Notes: a model not told the origin generated them from the sequence alone. A stretch of 64,000 bases of DNA from Undaria pinnatifida (GCA_012845835.1 JABAKD010000016.1:7647919-7711918), one strand, 5' to 3'. Positions 12,301 through 24,290 are shown, counted from the stretch's first letter. Translations and numbers: made by a program.

Positions 12301-15300
12301 CCTGCCTCTATCGTGACACGCTTAATAGAGATATGCCTTCGACATTGGGGGGCGGAGGGGGGGGGGGGTACCCATTTCATACATGGCCGTAGTCTGATAC
12401 CTGGTAAACCATAGACCCTCCTCGCATTCTTACAATGCTGGGGCGGAGCGCGTCGGGTTTCCATCGACCAGAGAGGCATTGCCTACATCAAGCGTGGGGT
12501 ACCATGGGGTGTTCGGCCGATCGCATAAAAGATGAGCTGCATCCTACTTAGAACCGCTTGCGAATCCGGCGGGGGGGGGGGTGCGGGGTACACATAGCAT
12601 GCATGGCGGTCGTCATTTGTTAGACGATAGACCCCCGCATCCCCACCATGCCAGGACGGAGCATGCTGGGTTTCACCGACCAGGCGGAGGAGGAGGAGGG
12701 GGCGTACTCGTGTGTTGCTTGCGTCAGACATTTTACCCTTGATTTCGCGCCCCTTTCGAGATGGGGCATCGTTCTTACTCCTGATAGAGACACCTCCAAC
12801 TTTTTCGGGGCATCAGTACCTGGCATCAGTACCTGCTATGTTTTCCCCGTATATTAGTTCTGGCATTATATAAAACCTTTTTCGCATGCGAGGGGTGGTT
12901 TTTGTGTGAGAGTTGGGACACTTCTTGGGACATGTGATAATGCCGCAGCGTGGGAAAGGAGATGCCGCAACATGCCGGTTGGTTGGTTGGTGAATCGCCC
13001 CGTTACGTATGTGGAGAGACGATGGTTTGGGTCAGTTTCGGCACACTGTGTAATGTGCGCGGGAGATGGGATAGTCTATAATATAGTCCCTTTTACACCT
13101 GCCTGCACTGTGCACTGTCAATATACCACAAATTTTTAGTCATTGCAACCAAATGATCTAGTGGATAGTGTTAGATAACCAACACTTTCACGAGAGTCCC
13201 ATTGGTTAGCCCGTCCCATTGGCGCCCCATGGGAGCACGATACTGCCACAAAGAAGTCCCACGGAATTTCCACGGGAGTCCGTCCCTTGGAAACACCAGA
13301 ATATTCCCGGCTATTTGCGGTCTTGCTCCAAGTAAATTCTAGCCTAACTAGTGAAGGCACTCTTCAGGTCAATTTTCCACAGGATGTTTTGGGGATATAG
13401 AACCAACTACCAGGTACAGACTCGTTTAGGCTAGGCCGGTGTCACTTGCTCAGTTACATGCCAGGTGGATTTTTATTTTCCTTCGGTTTCAGGAGTATTT
13501 TTGTTTTTGTGATGTGTTGCTTCTTGCCCGTTGGTTGCTATTAGTATGCCTGGTACGAGGAACGAACACCTGTCTTTGCTCTCCCTTTATCAGCCTGTGA
13601 TACCCACAGGAGGTCAGGTAAACCACAATCAATCCCGAAGGGGCTGGCTTGGCTTCGCCCCTTGGTGTTTACTAACCCCTTTATTGTTACGAAACAAATC
13701 TCCAACGTTAATTACGAGTAATTCTGCCCGAAAGCCGTGGGTGTACATGGTTGTGAAGCGGGGGAGAATCCTTGCTTACCCGTTTTGTAGGAGGAGTTTG
13801 ATGCATTCTGCATGTCCGCCGATTGCCGCCGCATGAATCGACGTGGCTCCTTCGTCCGGGTTCTTAAACCTATACGCCCCAAAAGGCGAGAACATGGTAG
13901 GAGGAGGAGAGACAGATGGATGGGCGGTGCGCGCTCAAAAACACCAGCCCCCGCTCCCCGAGTTGCGTACACCATGTTTACACATTAGGTAAGATAATTC
14001 AAGGTAGGAAAGACGCCGGGCTAATGACGTACTGTTTTTTCCTAGATGTACAGAAGGCCTAAGGCACAGTATGAAGGACCGGGTTGTGGAATAAGATGTG
14101 GGAAGTTGGGATCAGAGGAAAGATGTGGAGATTGATGAAAATATGACGGAATGTGCGAGAAGCGCTGTGGTGCAGGACGGGGAAATATCCAAGTTATGTT
14201 GATATTTTACAAGAGGTTGCACAAGGGATGTACACTATCACCCAATCTATTCACGGTACCTGGTGTATATTAATGGCACGATTGTAGCAGCAGTCGAAGC
14301 AGCAAAGCAAGGAGTCGAGGCTGATGTTTACGGGTGAGTTTGTGGGGATGATATTAGAAACACACGCAGGATTGCAGAAACAGATAGAGAAAGCACTAGA
14401 GTGCACTAGGAAATGGAGAGTGACAGCGAACGTAAAAAAATGCGTCAAGTAGGTGTACGCAACGAAGATAAGGTGAATCCGGTGACTTTCAAACGGAAGT
14501 GGGGAGAAGATGAACTACCGATCGTAGACCAGTATACGTACCTTGGCGTAGAGATCTTAAAGGATTGCTCTTGGGATGCACACATAGCGAAAGTAATAGG
14601 AAAAGGTAAAGCGCAGGTAGGCAAGATGGATGCGATATTAACAGACCCGCATCTTGACACTAAGATTTAAATACTCGTATGTATTCTGTTTAATGTGATT
14701 TTACCAAAGTATTTAGAATGCGGGAGATGTATGGGAAGTGAACGCGAAGTTGGTAAAACAACTGGAAACAGTGCAGACGACAGCAGCTAAAAGATACTAG
14801 CATGCTCAAGTACGACGAGTAATACAGTATTAAGAGCAGAACTAGGAATGTACCCACTTAAAACAAATACTGTAGAGACGCGAGAAAATTGAAAGGACAG
14901 TACAAAGTAAACAATATGCTAGAAAAGAGGTTGCCAGCCATAGTTGATAGGGCTGTATGGGAGAAAAAAACAAAAGGACGAGCTGGAATAAGATGGGATA
15001 ACGTAGTGGAGAAAATACGGAAGGATTTAGGGGAAGACCACGAAGAGATAATGTCTATATAGAAGTTTGGCGGGTACAAGACAAAAGTAAAAGAAATAAT
15101 ACAAGAAAGGGAAAGGCGAGCGCTAAGAAATAAGGTGAAATAGGAGAAGCACTTACATATATACGGGGGATTGAGGGAAGATTTTGGAATGAAAACGTAT
15201 CTGCACGGCCCCATGGACTACGCGAAAATGCTGAAACTGCGATTTCGTGCAGGGGGGCTGGACGTACCAGAAAGAAGAAAGAGATATACCAGTAGTCGGG

Positions 15301-17341
15301 AGGAGGAGGACGTGGCTACAAATATGTGCCCGTGTGGGACAACAATAAAGAGTAGGACTCACATTGTTGGATAATGTGAAATATGCAAGGAGGAACGGGA
15401 TGCGTTAGAGGAGATGAGGAAATTAGACGTATGTGACATGGAAGAATTTGGTAGACTAGAGAGTAGCGAGAAATCGATCGCTATCCTAGGAGATAGATGG
15501 TGGCCGCAGACGGCGAAACAGGGCGGGGATAGGATAAGCAAACAGTTTCTATGCAGCACATGGAAGAAGCGTAATGAGCGCCCCAATGTTGGATGTGTCT
15601 CTATTAGGAGTAGGAACGGTGCTCCGTCTCGAAAGGGATGCGTGGTCAATGGTCAAATGACTAAGGAAATCAAATAATGAGTACACCTCCCCCTCCCCCG
15701 CGCCCTGCCCTGGCATCACATTTTTGGTAAATAGTTGACACGCACGATTTGGGCGTTCATCACCGGCAAGACACAAAAAAGGCTAACCTGTCTGTGCCTG
15801 CCGTGGGTTGACATGTAATGTACTTGGAAGTATGCGTTCTATTTTCAAAATGCTTGGTTTATATGTGAAACTTCGTCGAAGCTTTCGTCTACTCCGATGG
15901 TTTCTTCTACTTGGACTGCATGGAATTTCCACCGGCTTTCATATAACTGCTGTAGATGGAAGTAGATGTAAGCTTGCATGAGAATTAGGTGGAAGTTGGA
16001 AGCCTACGGAAGCTTCTGTGGGAGTAGATGGAAGAAGTAGGTGGAGGTTTCCAGTGTGCCTATAGCAATACGATTGAGGTTCCTAGACTGTATATACAGG
16101 CCATTTGTTGGGTGGTCCACTGCGTGCGCTGGAATATCCCCGGCTTCACCAACAAGCGATATGGTCATGGTCTTATAAGCATGCATCAATCATTCAGCAC
16201 CATTGCAACACCCCGTACGGGAAGAGTCTCTATCTACGAAGCACTCACCAGTTGGGGTTGCCTCCGGCAGCTAGTGCCGACTTCAAATCATCCTGGTCGC
16301 CCCTGAAACCATCGAAAATAGAAGGGGAACAGAAAAGAGGCGCGTTCCGGTAACGGTTTCGTTATTTCAGCTAGAAGCCATCATCAGGGATATTCGACAC
16401 CTGGGTATTCGTTTGCGGCCAACTCACATGTTAATGGCAGCTCGCACGATAGCATATCTGCTTCATTCATACAGTGCTCACTCGTAGTTTTGAGTGATCG
16501 GGCTCATTTTTTTACCCGAACACGTAGTGGAAACACTCGTGCAGTCTAACGCCAGTAACGGACGCATACATCTATTTTGTTATGAAATACTGTCTGGACT
16601 ACTGTATGTAGTAGTGGAACGCCTCAGTGGTACATTCGGCAAAATTCTGCGCTCTAGCTCCAAGTCTCTCGTCTCGTGTAATAAACGCCCTCGAGATGTA
16701 GGGCGAATGTTGTATAATACAAGCTATACGATAAATTTAGCCTCACCAGGCTGCACCGTTTTTGTGACAAGCGGGAGGTTCAAGACCTTGCGAGCGACAT
16801 CTCAGTACAACAGCAGACGCGAGCAAGCTTTCTTTGTACCTGCTGAAGAAAAGCCATTGGGACCCGTCTTATCAAATGTGTATCCGCTTTCGACGTGAAT
16901 AACTGACGCCTTCAACGGTCAACTTTATTCGGAAAACTCGTACATTCATTCATACATACATGCTCGGAGCAAATACTCTTGCGTGTGCATGTATGTATAT
17001 CTTCGCAGACCCCCGAGAGCTACTACATACGAGCATACGAGTACGTATTACATGAGTAAGCACTTCTGCCGCCATGATTGTCTCGCAAACAAATTCTTCA
17101 AAAATACACCTACCTAGAGCAGGGCTTTGAAAAACTAATTCCTGCAATAGCTGCGAACCTACCGCAGTCGTAAACCCTCAAAACAAAAAAAAATGCTGCT
17201 CGTTACTCACGTTGTCGCGGTGCGGTAGACGTCTTCATTCTCCTTCGTGGGTAGCTGATTTTTGGCGAGCTTGTGCTCGGGTATGTCGGGCGCGGCCAAA
17301 GGTGGAGAGACGTACGCGTTCCCGCGGTGGAAATCGGACAT
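6334..17341 (-). CDS. Ankyrin-repeat protein, complete seven-exon gene
   Basis: Exons on the minus strand: 17341-17211, 16302-16249, 13869-13780, 11836-11662, 8456-8298, 7100-7022 and 6458-6334 (stop TAG at 6336-6334). Every junction is phase-consistent and together they give 813 nt, 270 residues. All introns begin with GT and end with AG; donors are GTGAGT, GTGAGT, GTAAGC, GTGAGG, GTTGGT and GTGAGC. Residues 1-40 are a non-repeat N-terminus (MSDFHRGNAY...). From about residue 44 to 262 there are roughly six ankyrin repeats, with the usual helix motifs TSIHAAAIGGH, SPLHLACAEGH, TVLHVAGQNGD and TPLQWAQLNSH, and loops ending in NGADV or GVDIN. The C-terminus is short and basic (GKKRSAGKGS). Ankyrin repeats are protein-binding scaffolds; there is no catalytic domain, so the cellular role cannot be inferred. 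An in-frame ORF extends upstream of the chosen ATG to about 17518, so a longer N-terminus is possible; the ATG at 17341 was preferred because the preceding residues look unlike protein. Introns contain a TRIM, LINE tails and a decayed exon copy. Confidence 0.88.
7936..8050 (-). pseudogene. Decayed duplicate of ankyrin exon 5
   Basis: Clearly homologous to 8298-8400 of the functional exon: on the minus strand it still reads FVHFLGYS, then after a frameshift in a GGGGGG run KKLIDVGVNID, against LLHFLGYS...KKLIEIGVDIN in the real exon. It lies in the intron between exons 5 and 6, about 250 bp downstream of the parent exon, and has lost a usable frame. An alternative exon in a variant transcript is less likely. 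Confidence 0.75.
8076..8170. repeat. Degenerate telomere-type repeats (CCCTAA variants)
   Basis: Runs of CCCTAA, CTCTAA and later GCTAAC variants with an internal strand switch CCCTTAGGGTTAG. It lies between ankyrin exon 5 and its decayed copy. Confidence 0.6.
8545..8918 (+). mobile_element. TRIM (miniature LTR retrotransposon) copy 1
   Basis: Direct terminal repeats at 8545-8627 and 8835-8918 (83 and 84 bp). The 3' copy starts TGTTAT and ends TTAACA, the TG...CA ends of an LTR. A purine tract (GGGGGGGGAGAG) abuts the 3' LTR, as expected for second-strand priming. The 5-bp sequence TAGGC flanks both ends (8540-8544 and 8919-8923), a target-site duplication. There is no coding capacity. The interior has a tRNA-like T-arm at 8665-8681 (stem GTGGG/CCCAC, loop TTCAAAT). 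It sits in the intron upstream of ankyrin exon 5. A second copy is at 49290-49665. Confidence 0.8.
9160..9285 (+). repeat. Short tandem duplication (about 50-bp unit)
   Basis: Two copies of a segment containing CCACGAG.AA.CCTCAG.GAACGTTG.YGTAGGTA, inside an ankyrin-gene intron. Confidence 0.5.
9956..9985 (-). repeat. Interstitial telomere-type repeat (CCCTAA)n
   Basis: Four contiguous units of CCCTAA or one-base variants within an ankyrin-gene intron. Confidence 0.7.
10797..11335 (+). mobile_element. Dispersed 0.5-kb repeat, copy 1
   Basis: The whole segment, from AGCGGGGGTGAA to GTGAACCAGCCTG, is repeated in opposite orientation at 35395-35862 with point changes and indels. This copy has an ORF at 10753-11040 that is broken in the other copy, so coding is doubtful. 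No terminal inverted repeat or RT-like sequence was seen; it is an unclassified transposon or retroposon fragment. Confidence 0.6.
11861..11965 (-). mobile_element. LINE 3'-tail fragment next to ankyrin exon 4 acceptor
   Basis: On the minus strand it shows the end of the LINE family seen at 14.0-15.7 kb (GTCAAATGA..CAGGCAAGCAA..AATGAGTACGC), followed by C-runs. The last C-run (11861-11877) lies 24-40 nt upstream of the acceptor AG at 11838-11837. Confidence 0.6.
12350..12860 (-). mobile_element. LINE 3'-UTR units, two copies
   Basis: Two same-oriented units (about 12350-12500 and 12560-12680), each with a C-run plus GTCTATGGTTTAC / GACGACCGCCATGCATG-like sequence. They are preceded in sense (12680-12860) by the remains of the LINE ORF end, with GGTGTCTCTAT..GGAGTAAGAACG. 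Related units occur at 38.3, 57.4 and 61.6-61.9 kb. Confidence 0.6.
14030..15690 (+). pseudogene. Dead LINE reverse transcriptase with C-terminal zinc-finger region
   Basis: Conceptual reading in shifting frames gives reverse transcriptase blocks: WEVGIRGKMWRLMKNM, an LQEVAQGCTLSPNLFTV palm block, RKWRVTANVKKC, then IVDQYTYLGVEILKD (14413-14670 is the longest open part). Further on are a CPCGTTIKSRTHIVG Cys-His motif and a tail ending near SRKGCVVNGQMTKEIK at 15673. Where active enzymes have (F/Y)xDD the sequence reads FTGEF, and several stops and frameshifts are present, so it cannot encode an active enzyme. It lies in antisense orientation inside the ankyrin gene intron between exons 2 and 3. 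Its 3' end matches the LINE tails scattered through the window. Confidence 0.75.
15840..16050. repeat. Degenerate GGAAGCTT-type repeat
   Basis: Scattered GGAAGYTTY and GTAGATGGAAG words resemble a decayed version of the minisatellite at 25.1-26.5 kb. In an ankyrin-gene intron. Confidence 0.35.
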
Positions 17342-17712
17342 TATTGTTTTTCCACCTCCTACTACTACTAGAAGATTGCAGGTGTTTTTGCAGACTACTC
17401 GTAGTAGTAGCGCAGCGTGAAGGTTTAGCTGTCTTTGCGCAAATGCTCTGTGTGTACGCACGTAGCAGCATACGCCAGGGATGAATGCACGCACGCCCGC
17501 GATCGACCGACACGACACGATCTTTATTTATGTATTTAGTCTATTTATTTATTTTATTTTCGGAGTCGTTTTTTTCCTGTCCGACGCGATATTCATGAAA
17601 CGCCTGACGTTTCTCCCACACGTTAATCTCGCCGCCGCCGTTGCGATTTCGGTATGTATTCCAAGCGCGTGAGACCGCAAAACGTTCGTGGTTATTGCAG
17701 ACCACACTGTTA

Positions 17713-18066
17713 CCGTCTCGAGAGTTATCCGTTCTTGAGATATTCTCGTTAAGCGTAAGTAAACGCTAAGAGTGTACCAGGTATCATGGCAAATAATCAA
17801 TTTCGTGGTTAGTTGGTATATATAGTAGTATAGCCTAGTCTAGATTTAATAAAAATTGAAAAAACATCAGCCTGTGAGTACAACCGATTGAATGGGCTAC
17901 GGTCTCGAGAGTTGTCCGTTCTTGAGATATTCTCGTCAACTCTCCTAAGTAAAAGCTAAGAGTGTACCAGGTATCATGTCAAATAATCAATTTCGTTGTT
18001 GGTACGATAGTCTAGATTCTATAAAAATTGAAAAACGTCAGCTGTGAGTACAACCGATGGAATGGT
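17713..18066 (+). repeat. Tandem duplication, about 190-bp unit, two copies
   Basis: Copy 1 at 17713-17894 and copy 2 at 17902-18066 share GTCTCGAGAGTT.TCCGTTC, GAGTGTACCAGGTATCATG, AAATAATCAATTTCGT and TGAGTACAACCGAT. Copy 2 carries a small deletion. It lies just upstream of the ankyrin gene's 5' end. Confidence 0.7.
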
Positions 18067-18207
18067 TAAAACTCAACTTTGCAAGCATACGAAGAGAAAG
18101 CTGATTCAGGATTTTGATAAAGGGTGTGTTCTTCCCTATTCCCCTGTAACACTCAGCTGGTTTTTTTCTTATTATTACTGCTCTGCATGCTGACTCGAGC
18201 ATGCTGA

Positions 18208-19085
18208 CTCGAAAACGCCACCGGCGCATATTATTCTGAGGTGGTCGAGACACTGCTGTACGGTTGCATGACGTGGAGCCCGAAGAAGCCTGACTATGAC
18301 AGGCTACGACGGGTTCACCGCTCCATGCTCCTCCGATGCCTTGGATGGCGGAAACGGAAGCGCGACGACCACACCCTATCGTACGCCGACGCGCTTGCCC
18401 AGACAGATTCCGAGAGCGTTGAGGCGATAGTGCGCAAACGGAGGATTTTGTTTGCGGGATTCGTGGCACGTATGGGGGAGGAGCGTCTGCCACAGAGGGT
18501 GATGTTTGGGGAGTTTGTTGGGGGTAAGGGCTACTCAGGGGGGCAAGAGAAAGACTGGATGGATCATCTGAAGGAGGATATGTCGGTCTTTGGAATGAAA
18601 TTCGAAGGATGGCGAAAGGCTGCTCAGAAGGCTGGCAGATGGTTTCGAAGAGTAGAGGAGGGAGCCGAGTCATTCATGCGGAATTGGCATGAAACGGAGA
18701 GACGCAAAGCTGCAGAGCGACGCGCAAAGGCTGCGGCAGCGCCATCCACCGTTGGCATCTCTAAGCGGCCGGGGGGAGGGGGAAGGGGTGGGGGCGGGGA
18801 GGGGACTGGGGGAGGGGGGGAGGGGGGAGGGGGGAAGGGAGGAAGGGGGGAGGGGGGAAGGGGGAGCGTCATGCCCAAGAGACTGAAGTCTGGGTTTGGC
18901 CATCATCGTATTGAAAGTTGTGGGCCTTCTAATGGCCGTCACAAGATAGCATAAGACCGCCCTGACTTCTTCGCCATGTATGTTGCGTTCTCTCCCAGGT
19001 GCCATTGATGATGGACGTGATACCCCCTGTTAGCCCAATGCCATCCTTAGCCAGTTCTCAGGGTCTGCTAGTATGACAGTTTTCT

Positions 19086-19122
<37 letters not shown>

Positions 19123-19613
19123 CTTCTTCTTTCCTTGCTTTCCTGTCTTGTCTTTTCTTGCTTTTCTTGTCTTTTTCTTCTCTTTGCTTGCCTTTTTCGT
19201 TTTGTTTCGTTTTTCTTCTCTTCTTTCCTTTCCTTTATCTTCTTTTTTTCTTTTCTTTGTTTCTTTTTCTCCAATTGACTTATTATGTCTGTCGTGCGTA
19301 TGCGTAGTGATAGATACTACGTGTAATATATACGTGGTAGTCTTCTTCCTTGGGTGGCAATCAATCGGAATATTTGGTTTCTCCAGGCGTGAGTAGTGAG
19401 ACGTATGCACCGGCCTGGACCTGGCACATCGTAGACTGACTCCCGATTTCACTTTTATATGTTTCTGGTGGAGGCATGAATTGCGTCAGCTGTGATACAT
19501 GCGTGGACCACCTTGGGTTGTGTGTGTGTTTTCCCTGGGGTACGATTCCTCATCTCCAGATTGACTGGAGCCTGTCCTGTGACCACGGACTTGATTATGC
19601 GAGTTAATGTGAG

Positions 19614-19674
<61 letters not shown>
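18208..19674 (+). mobile_element. 5'-truncated LINE: RT C-terminal ORF and (AAC)n tail
   Basis: An open frame runs from about 18208 to the TAA ending at 18954. It begins in the RT thumb/C-terminal region typical of LINE-type elements: VVETLLYGCMTWSP, RRVHRSMLLRCLGWRKRKRD, then a RILFAGFVARM.EERLPQRVMFGE block, and ends in a Gly-rich low-complexity stretch. There is no catalytic palm, so the copy is 5'-truncated. A pyrimidine-only tract (19080-19270) follows, and the element ends with CCTGTGACCACGGACTTGATT and an (AAC)n tail to about 19674. The same 3' end occurs at 34.6 and 48.6 kb. The 5' break point is not defined. Confidence 0.65.
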
Positions 19675-19980
19675 TTATTCCAACCATGGTACGCAGGTTG
19701 TTCCGCAGGTAGGTGTATGGGCGAGTTGGCTGGGACCCTTACAAACGTTCTTGAGATCGCAGAACGTTCTGATGAATCAGATGGTATTGGCACCAGATAC
19801 GTATCATATCGATATGTACCATAGATAGGACCAAAAACTGCCAACAAAACAAAGACACTAGTCTAATGATCTGTGTTGTACCGTATTCGATACCAGTATA
19901 TGATACGCAGCTACGATACATAAAGCAAAAGAGTGCATGCCAATGAGGAAAAACAAAACAAATACCAGGTGGTACTTGTA

Positions 19981-20787
19981 CAGTCGACCCCGCTTTGAGG
20001 AAACTTATGGTTTTGCTTCGAAAAATGTTTCCTTAACGCGGGGAAGTTTCCTTAAACTTCAGGGATCAGAACGCACCATCCCCGGGGTCAATGGTGGTGG
20101 TACATACGTCAAAAGGTGCGCCCTGGGCAGGGCATTGTTGGAATAAAAAAAGAGGCTGAGACTCGGCGAGAAAGTATTTGTTTATTGCTGAAAACCACCG
20201 CACAGCACGGGAAATACCTGATATACACTTCAAATTCACCTGGTGACTCTTGTTTACCCCTGGGGGAGTGCACGCAGAAACTCTCCCGCGTTGCTCTCTA
20301 CTGGAGCGCCATTCACACACAAGCACACAATACGGCGTATGGCCGACAAACCGCGAACACTCAACGCTACGGCTTCCTCCACATATCGCGAAGAGTTGCC
20401 TGCAGCTCCCCCCCTCCTTGGACCTGCGCTTGACTTGTGTTTCATGCGTGAACGAATGCACCGTTTTCGAAAGGAGGTGCTGTGGATACCAGAGACGAGG
20501 TTCGTGATCGTGCACGTGGGTTCCCCGCACCGTTTTAACCCAGGTGCAGAGAACGCACCGGTAGGTGAAACGAATCTTTGCATACCGCAGACAGCAGGTG
20601 AAGCAGCAGACTACTCTCTGCTGGCGAAGAGGGTACGCTGAGACGTGCTTTAAGGGGGACCCGCGGACTAGAATCTGGACCCCCTCATATATATTACATT
20701 CTGCGGGGTATTGTGTTTCGGCGAAAAGTTGTTTCCTTTACCTGGGGAGTTTCCTTAATTTTGATTTCCTTAAAGCGGGGTCGAATG
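19981..20787. mobile_element. Pogo/Tc1-like non-autonomous DNA transposon (MITE)
   Basis: The left end CAGTCGACCCCGCTTTGAGG and the right end (reverse complement CATTCGACCCCGCTTTAAGG) form imperfect terminal inverted repeats, extended inward by repeated TTTCCTTAAxGCGGGG motifs. The left end abuts TA, the target of Tc1/mariner-type elements; the right flank is TC, so the duplication is not preserved. The interior has only short unrelated ORFs and no transposase. Confidence 0.6.
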
Positions 20788-23252
20788 TCTCTAGGAGAGC
20801 GCGTATGTTATAGCACCCCACCACTAGGACACTTGGTACTTGGTACTACTGCTGTAGGTTTGGTCGCGAGAGCCGTATGGTACCTACGGGTGTCCATCTC
20901 ACACACGAGATGCTTCAAAAGTTTCATCAAGGCAAGACGAAATGTTTCAAAAGTTCCATCAAAGCCAGATAGAAGATTACCGCAATCAACACTAGCAATA
21001 GTCGCGAACTGCCACTACTGCTGCCTGAACGCGTCTACAGTAGTACAGCTAGGCGTTGCGTACCGCTGGCTATCGCGAGTGCTCGCAAGCCAAGGTGGGC
21101 CTATACGAGTAGATCAGCCGTTCTTTGCACGAACACACATAGAGACGGAGTGTCTCATAGGCCAGAGGCAATACTGTAGAGGTTACAGCACACTGCGCGC
21201 TGGTACCTGGTAAAAAAATATGCGAAGAAACCAAACCCAAACATGTTTCAGCTAAAAAAACAAAATAATCGGTCGGGGTAAAACGGCTACGATTGTACTT
21301 TCTTGTAGTATCGTATATGCCACTGCTTGTATATCGGGCGACACCGAGGATACTAATATCATAGTCACGCACTGTCAATAGTAGATTATCAGCAGAAATG
21401 TGACGGTATGACCAAAAGTAGGAGAGAGAACAAAAGGGCGAGTTATTGCACTCATCGAAAGCTCGTACTCGGGGGGGGTGGGGTAGGGCAAACTATTGCA
21501 TGTACCCCTATTCCGTGGCGACACGGCTACGGTAGTAAGGTGTGGTGCAATAGAGCCGGCAACTCGAATTGCTCGAGTGCAAATAGCTCACAGGGTTCCA
21601 ACCGCGAAATTGTCCACAATATGTTACTAAATTCGCGGGGTATTTTAGGTGACATAACCCTTTTAGAACCGCACTCCCAACATGGTCACAAACCACTTGG
21701 AATTAGACTAGGAACGCTTTTGGAGTGGGAAAAGAAAAGGTAAGGACAAATATATGTAACACCAAAACAAATAATGGGGAGCACTTTCTTTGCTTGCTTG
21801 CCATAGTAGTGTCCCACGAAGAGAGAGCACGGGGAGACAATATATCGATAAGCTGCCGCCGCAAAGCCGAGGTAAGCTTCAGACTCAACGTGTCGGCCAC
21901 AAAGCAGAGGCCCGAAGGAACCCGTGGTCTAACGGACATGAGACAAAAAGGATAACCAAGCTCGTTACAGGAAGAAAGAAAATATGTTGAAGAAAAAGCA
22001 AAACCAAATAAAACTACCCGCAAAAAAAAAAAGTCAAAATGCAAAACGATGCAATGCAAAAGGAGCCTGCCTTAGGGAGAGAAGACCACCGGAGAGAAGG
22101 TCGCGCAAGCCCAAGGTCGACACGTTCCTTGCCTGATGGCGCCAAATGTCGCGGTGCTTCGAGTGGGGGATGCGTGGTTGGTCGGCGTTGGGAAGCGTGT
22201 CCCTCATGGGTTCCGGTGTCTTTATTAGTCTCTCCTCATGGCTCACCGGCTACGCTCAAAGTTTATTGTGAATTATTTCCCTAAATAGAATGCTAAAAGA
22301 CAGACATAACAGGGCTAGGCAGGGTAGGGCAGAGTAGTGCAGAGTAGTGAGATGAGGGGTGTCCTGCTTGTCCCATCATCGTCACCTACATTATCGCCCA
22401 TCTATGATGGCCCTGACGTGAGCGTGACATCCAATATCACGTGGTTTCACCTCAACCATGACATAGATTCACGTCGAATCTAAAAGCTTTCTACCGAGAG
22501 CACTCTATTACAACAGGACGGCCGGGCCCTGATTCTCCGCTGCGGTGGGTAGAACGGTGGGATGGCTATTTTTGCGGTGTCGAAGTTTATATTCTTCCAA
22601 AATTTAAAGGAACTATACTGTAGTAGGAGACATGTACAAACTATTATACCGAAAGCTATTATACTTACTCTGTGCCATAAGTAAAGGTCGGTGTGACCAC
22701 ACCGACCCTTGACCTTATCCGATGCCGCAGGCGATAATATTTTTGAAATATTCAGTGTTTTATTAGTTGATGCCCCTTTTTGTTGCATGCATGCACCGCC
22801 CTGCATGCATGAACGGCCGAAAAAGATCGGTCGGCCCGAAAACATATCTCGCCCCTTTTCCGGAAAGCTGAGAAAAACCTCGGAAAAAAACGCAAAACTG
22901 GCTATTTTTCTCCGATTCATCACTGGTACTGGTGTACTGATTGACCGTTGAGGATTCGGTGAGTGTGTAGATTGGATCTTATGATACCAGGGGCACTTGT
23001 TCTTATGGATTCTGAACGGGGATCCGAGGATACGAAAAGACCGCTTGACACACAATCTGTTTTATCAGCACCTGAACCGGTGTAGACCACAGCCTTTATA
23101 GGCCAAGAGGGAACGGCCTCTGGCCATAGACCTTGTCTGACCTAGGCGTGACTATAGAGCATCCCCTACTAAGTTTCACTAGTGTTGTGTTGGAAGCCGA
23201 GCGATTTTTCTGGGGAACTCCACCATCGGGAGCGGGCGACGCGACCGTGTTC

Positions 23253-24290
23253 TTATCCGCGCACCCGTTCCATGGGCATCCCATGGGGCGCGTCCCATCC
23301 ATGGGCTATCGTGGGCATTCCATGGGTATTCTATGGGCTATCGTGGGCATCCCACGAACATTCTATGGGTATTTCATGGGCTATCCATAGGCATCCTGCG
23401 GGCCGTAGTGGGCATCTCATGGGCATCCCACGGGCAAATGCTCAAACTTCTCGGCGTAAAATACGCATAATGTCTGCTACAGCTGCGTGCACCTCTACAT
23501 TGTTTGTCTGTTACTGCAAACGGTTTCGGAGACCAGCCCATGGGATGCCCATGTGATATGCTCACAGGATGTTGGTCGTAATATCCCATGGGATACTCAT
23601 GGAATACCCATGGGATGCCTATGGGATGCGCATGGGAGGCACATCATAATATCTGATGGGATGCCTATGGGACGCCCATGATAGCCCATAGAACGGCGAT
23701 TAAATACCCATGAAATGCCATGGGGTGCCCACAAGATGTCCATTATGGCCCATGGGATGCCCATGGGATGCCCATGAGATGACCATGGGATTGCCATGGG
23801 GTGCCCGTTTGACTGCCCATGGGATGCCCATGATAGCCAGTGGGATGCCCAAGGTAGCCTGTGGGATATCCGCGGGATGTTCATGAGACACCCATGGGAT
23901 GCCCATGGGATGTTGGTCGTGATCTCCCGTGGATGCCCATGGGATCCATGGAATGCCCATGGGATGTTGGTCTTGATCTCCCGTGGATCCCCATGGGATC
24001 CCATGGGATACTGGTTTTGGTATCCCGTGGATGCCCATGGGATCCCATGGGATGCCCATGGGATGTTGGTCGTGATCTCCCGTGGATGCCCATGGGATCC
24101 CACGGGATACTGGTTTTGATATCCCGTGGGATGCCCATGGGATGCCCAGTAGATGTTATCGTAATATCCCGTGGGATACCCATTTGATGCTCACTGGATG
24201 CCCATGGGATGCCCTTGGGATGCCCTTGGGAGATCCACGGGCATCCCGTGACAAACGATATGGGCTGCCCATGAAACAAGCAAGAAGATA
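23253..24290. repeat. Palindromic minisatellite, CCCATGGGAT unit
   Basis: About 1 kb of 10-12 bp units built on the palindrome CCCATGGG, with GTGGG/TCCCG variants. It is interrupted at 23445-23535 and 24290. Because the unit is nearly self-complementary, open frames appear on both strands; these are not genes. Confidence 0.85.

Noticed and set aside
17342..17518. N-terminal extension of the ankyrin protein
   Set aside because: In frame, but the sequence is cysteine-rich and unlike the rest; the internal ATG at 17341 was kept as start.
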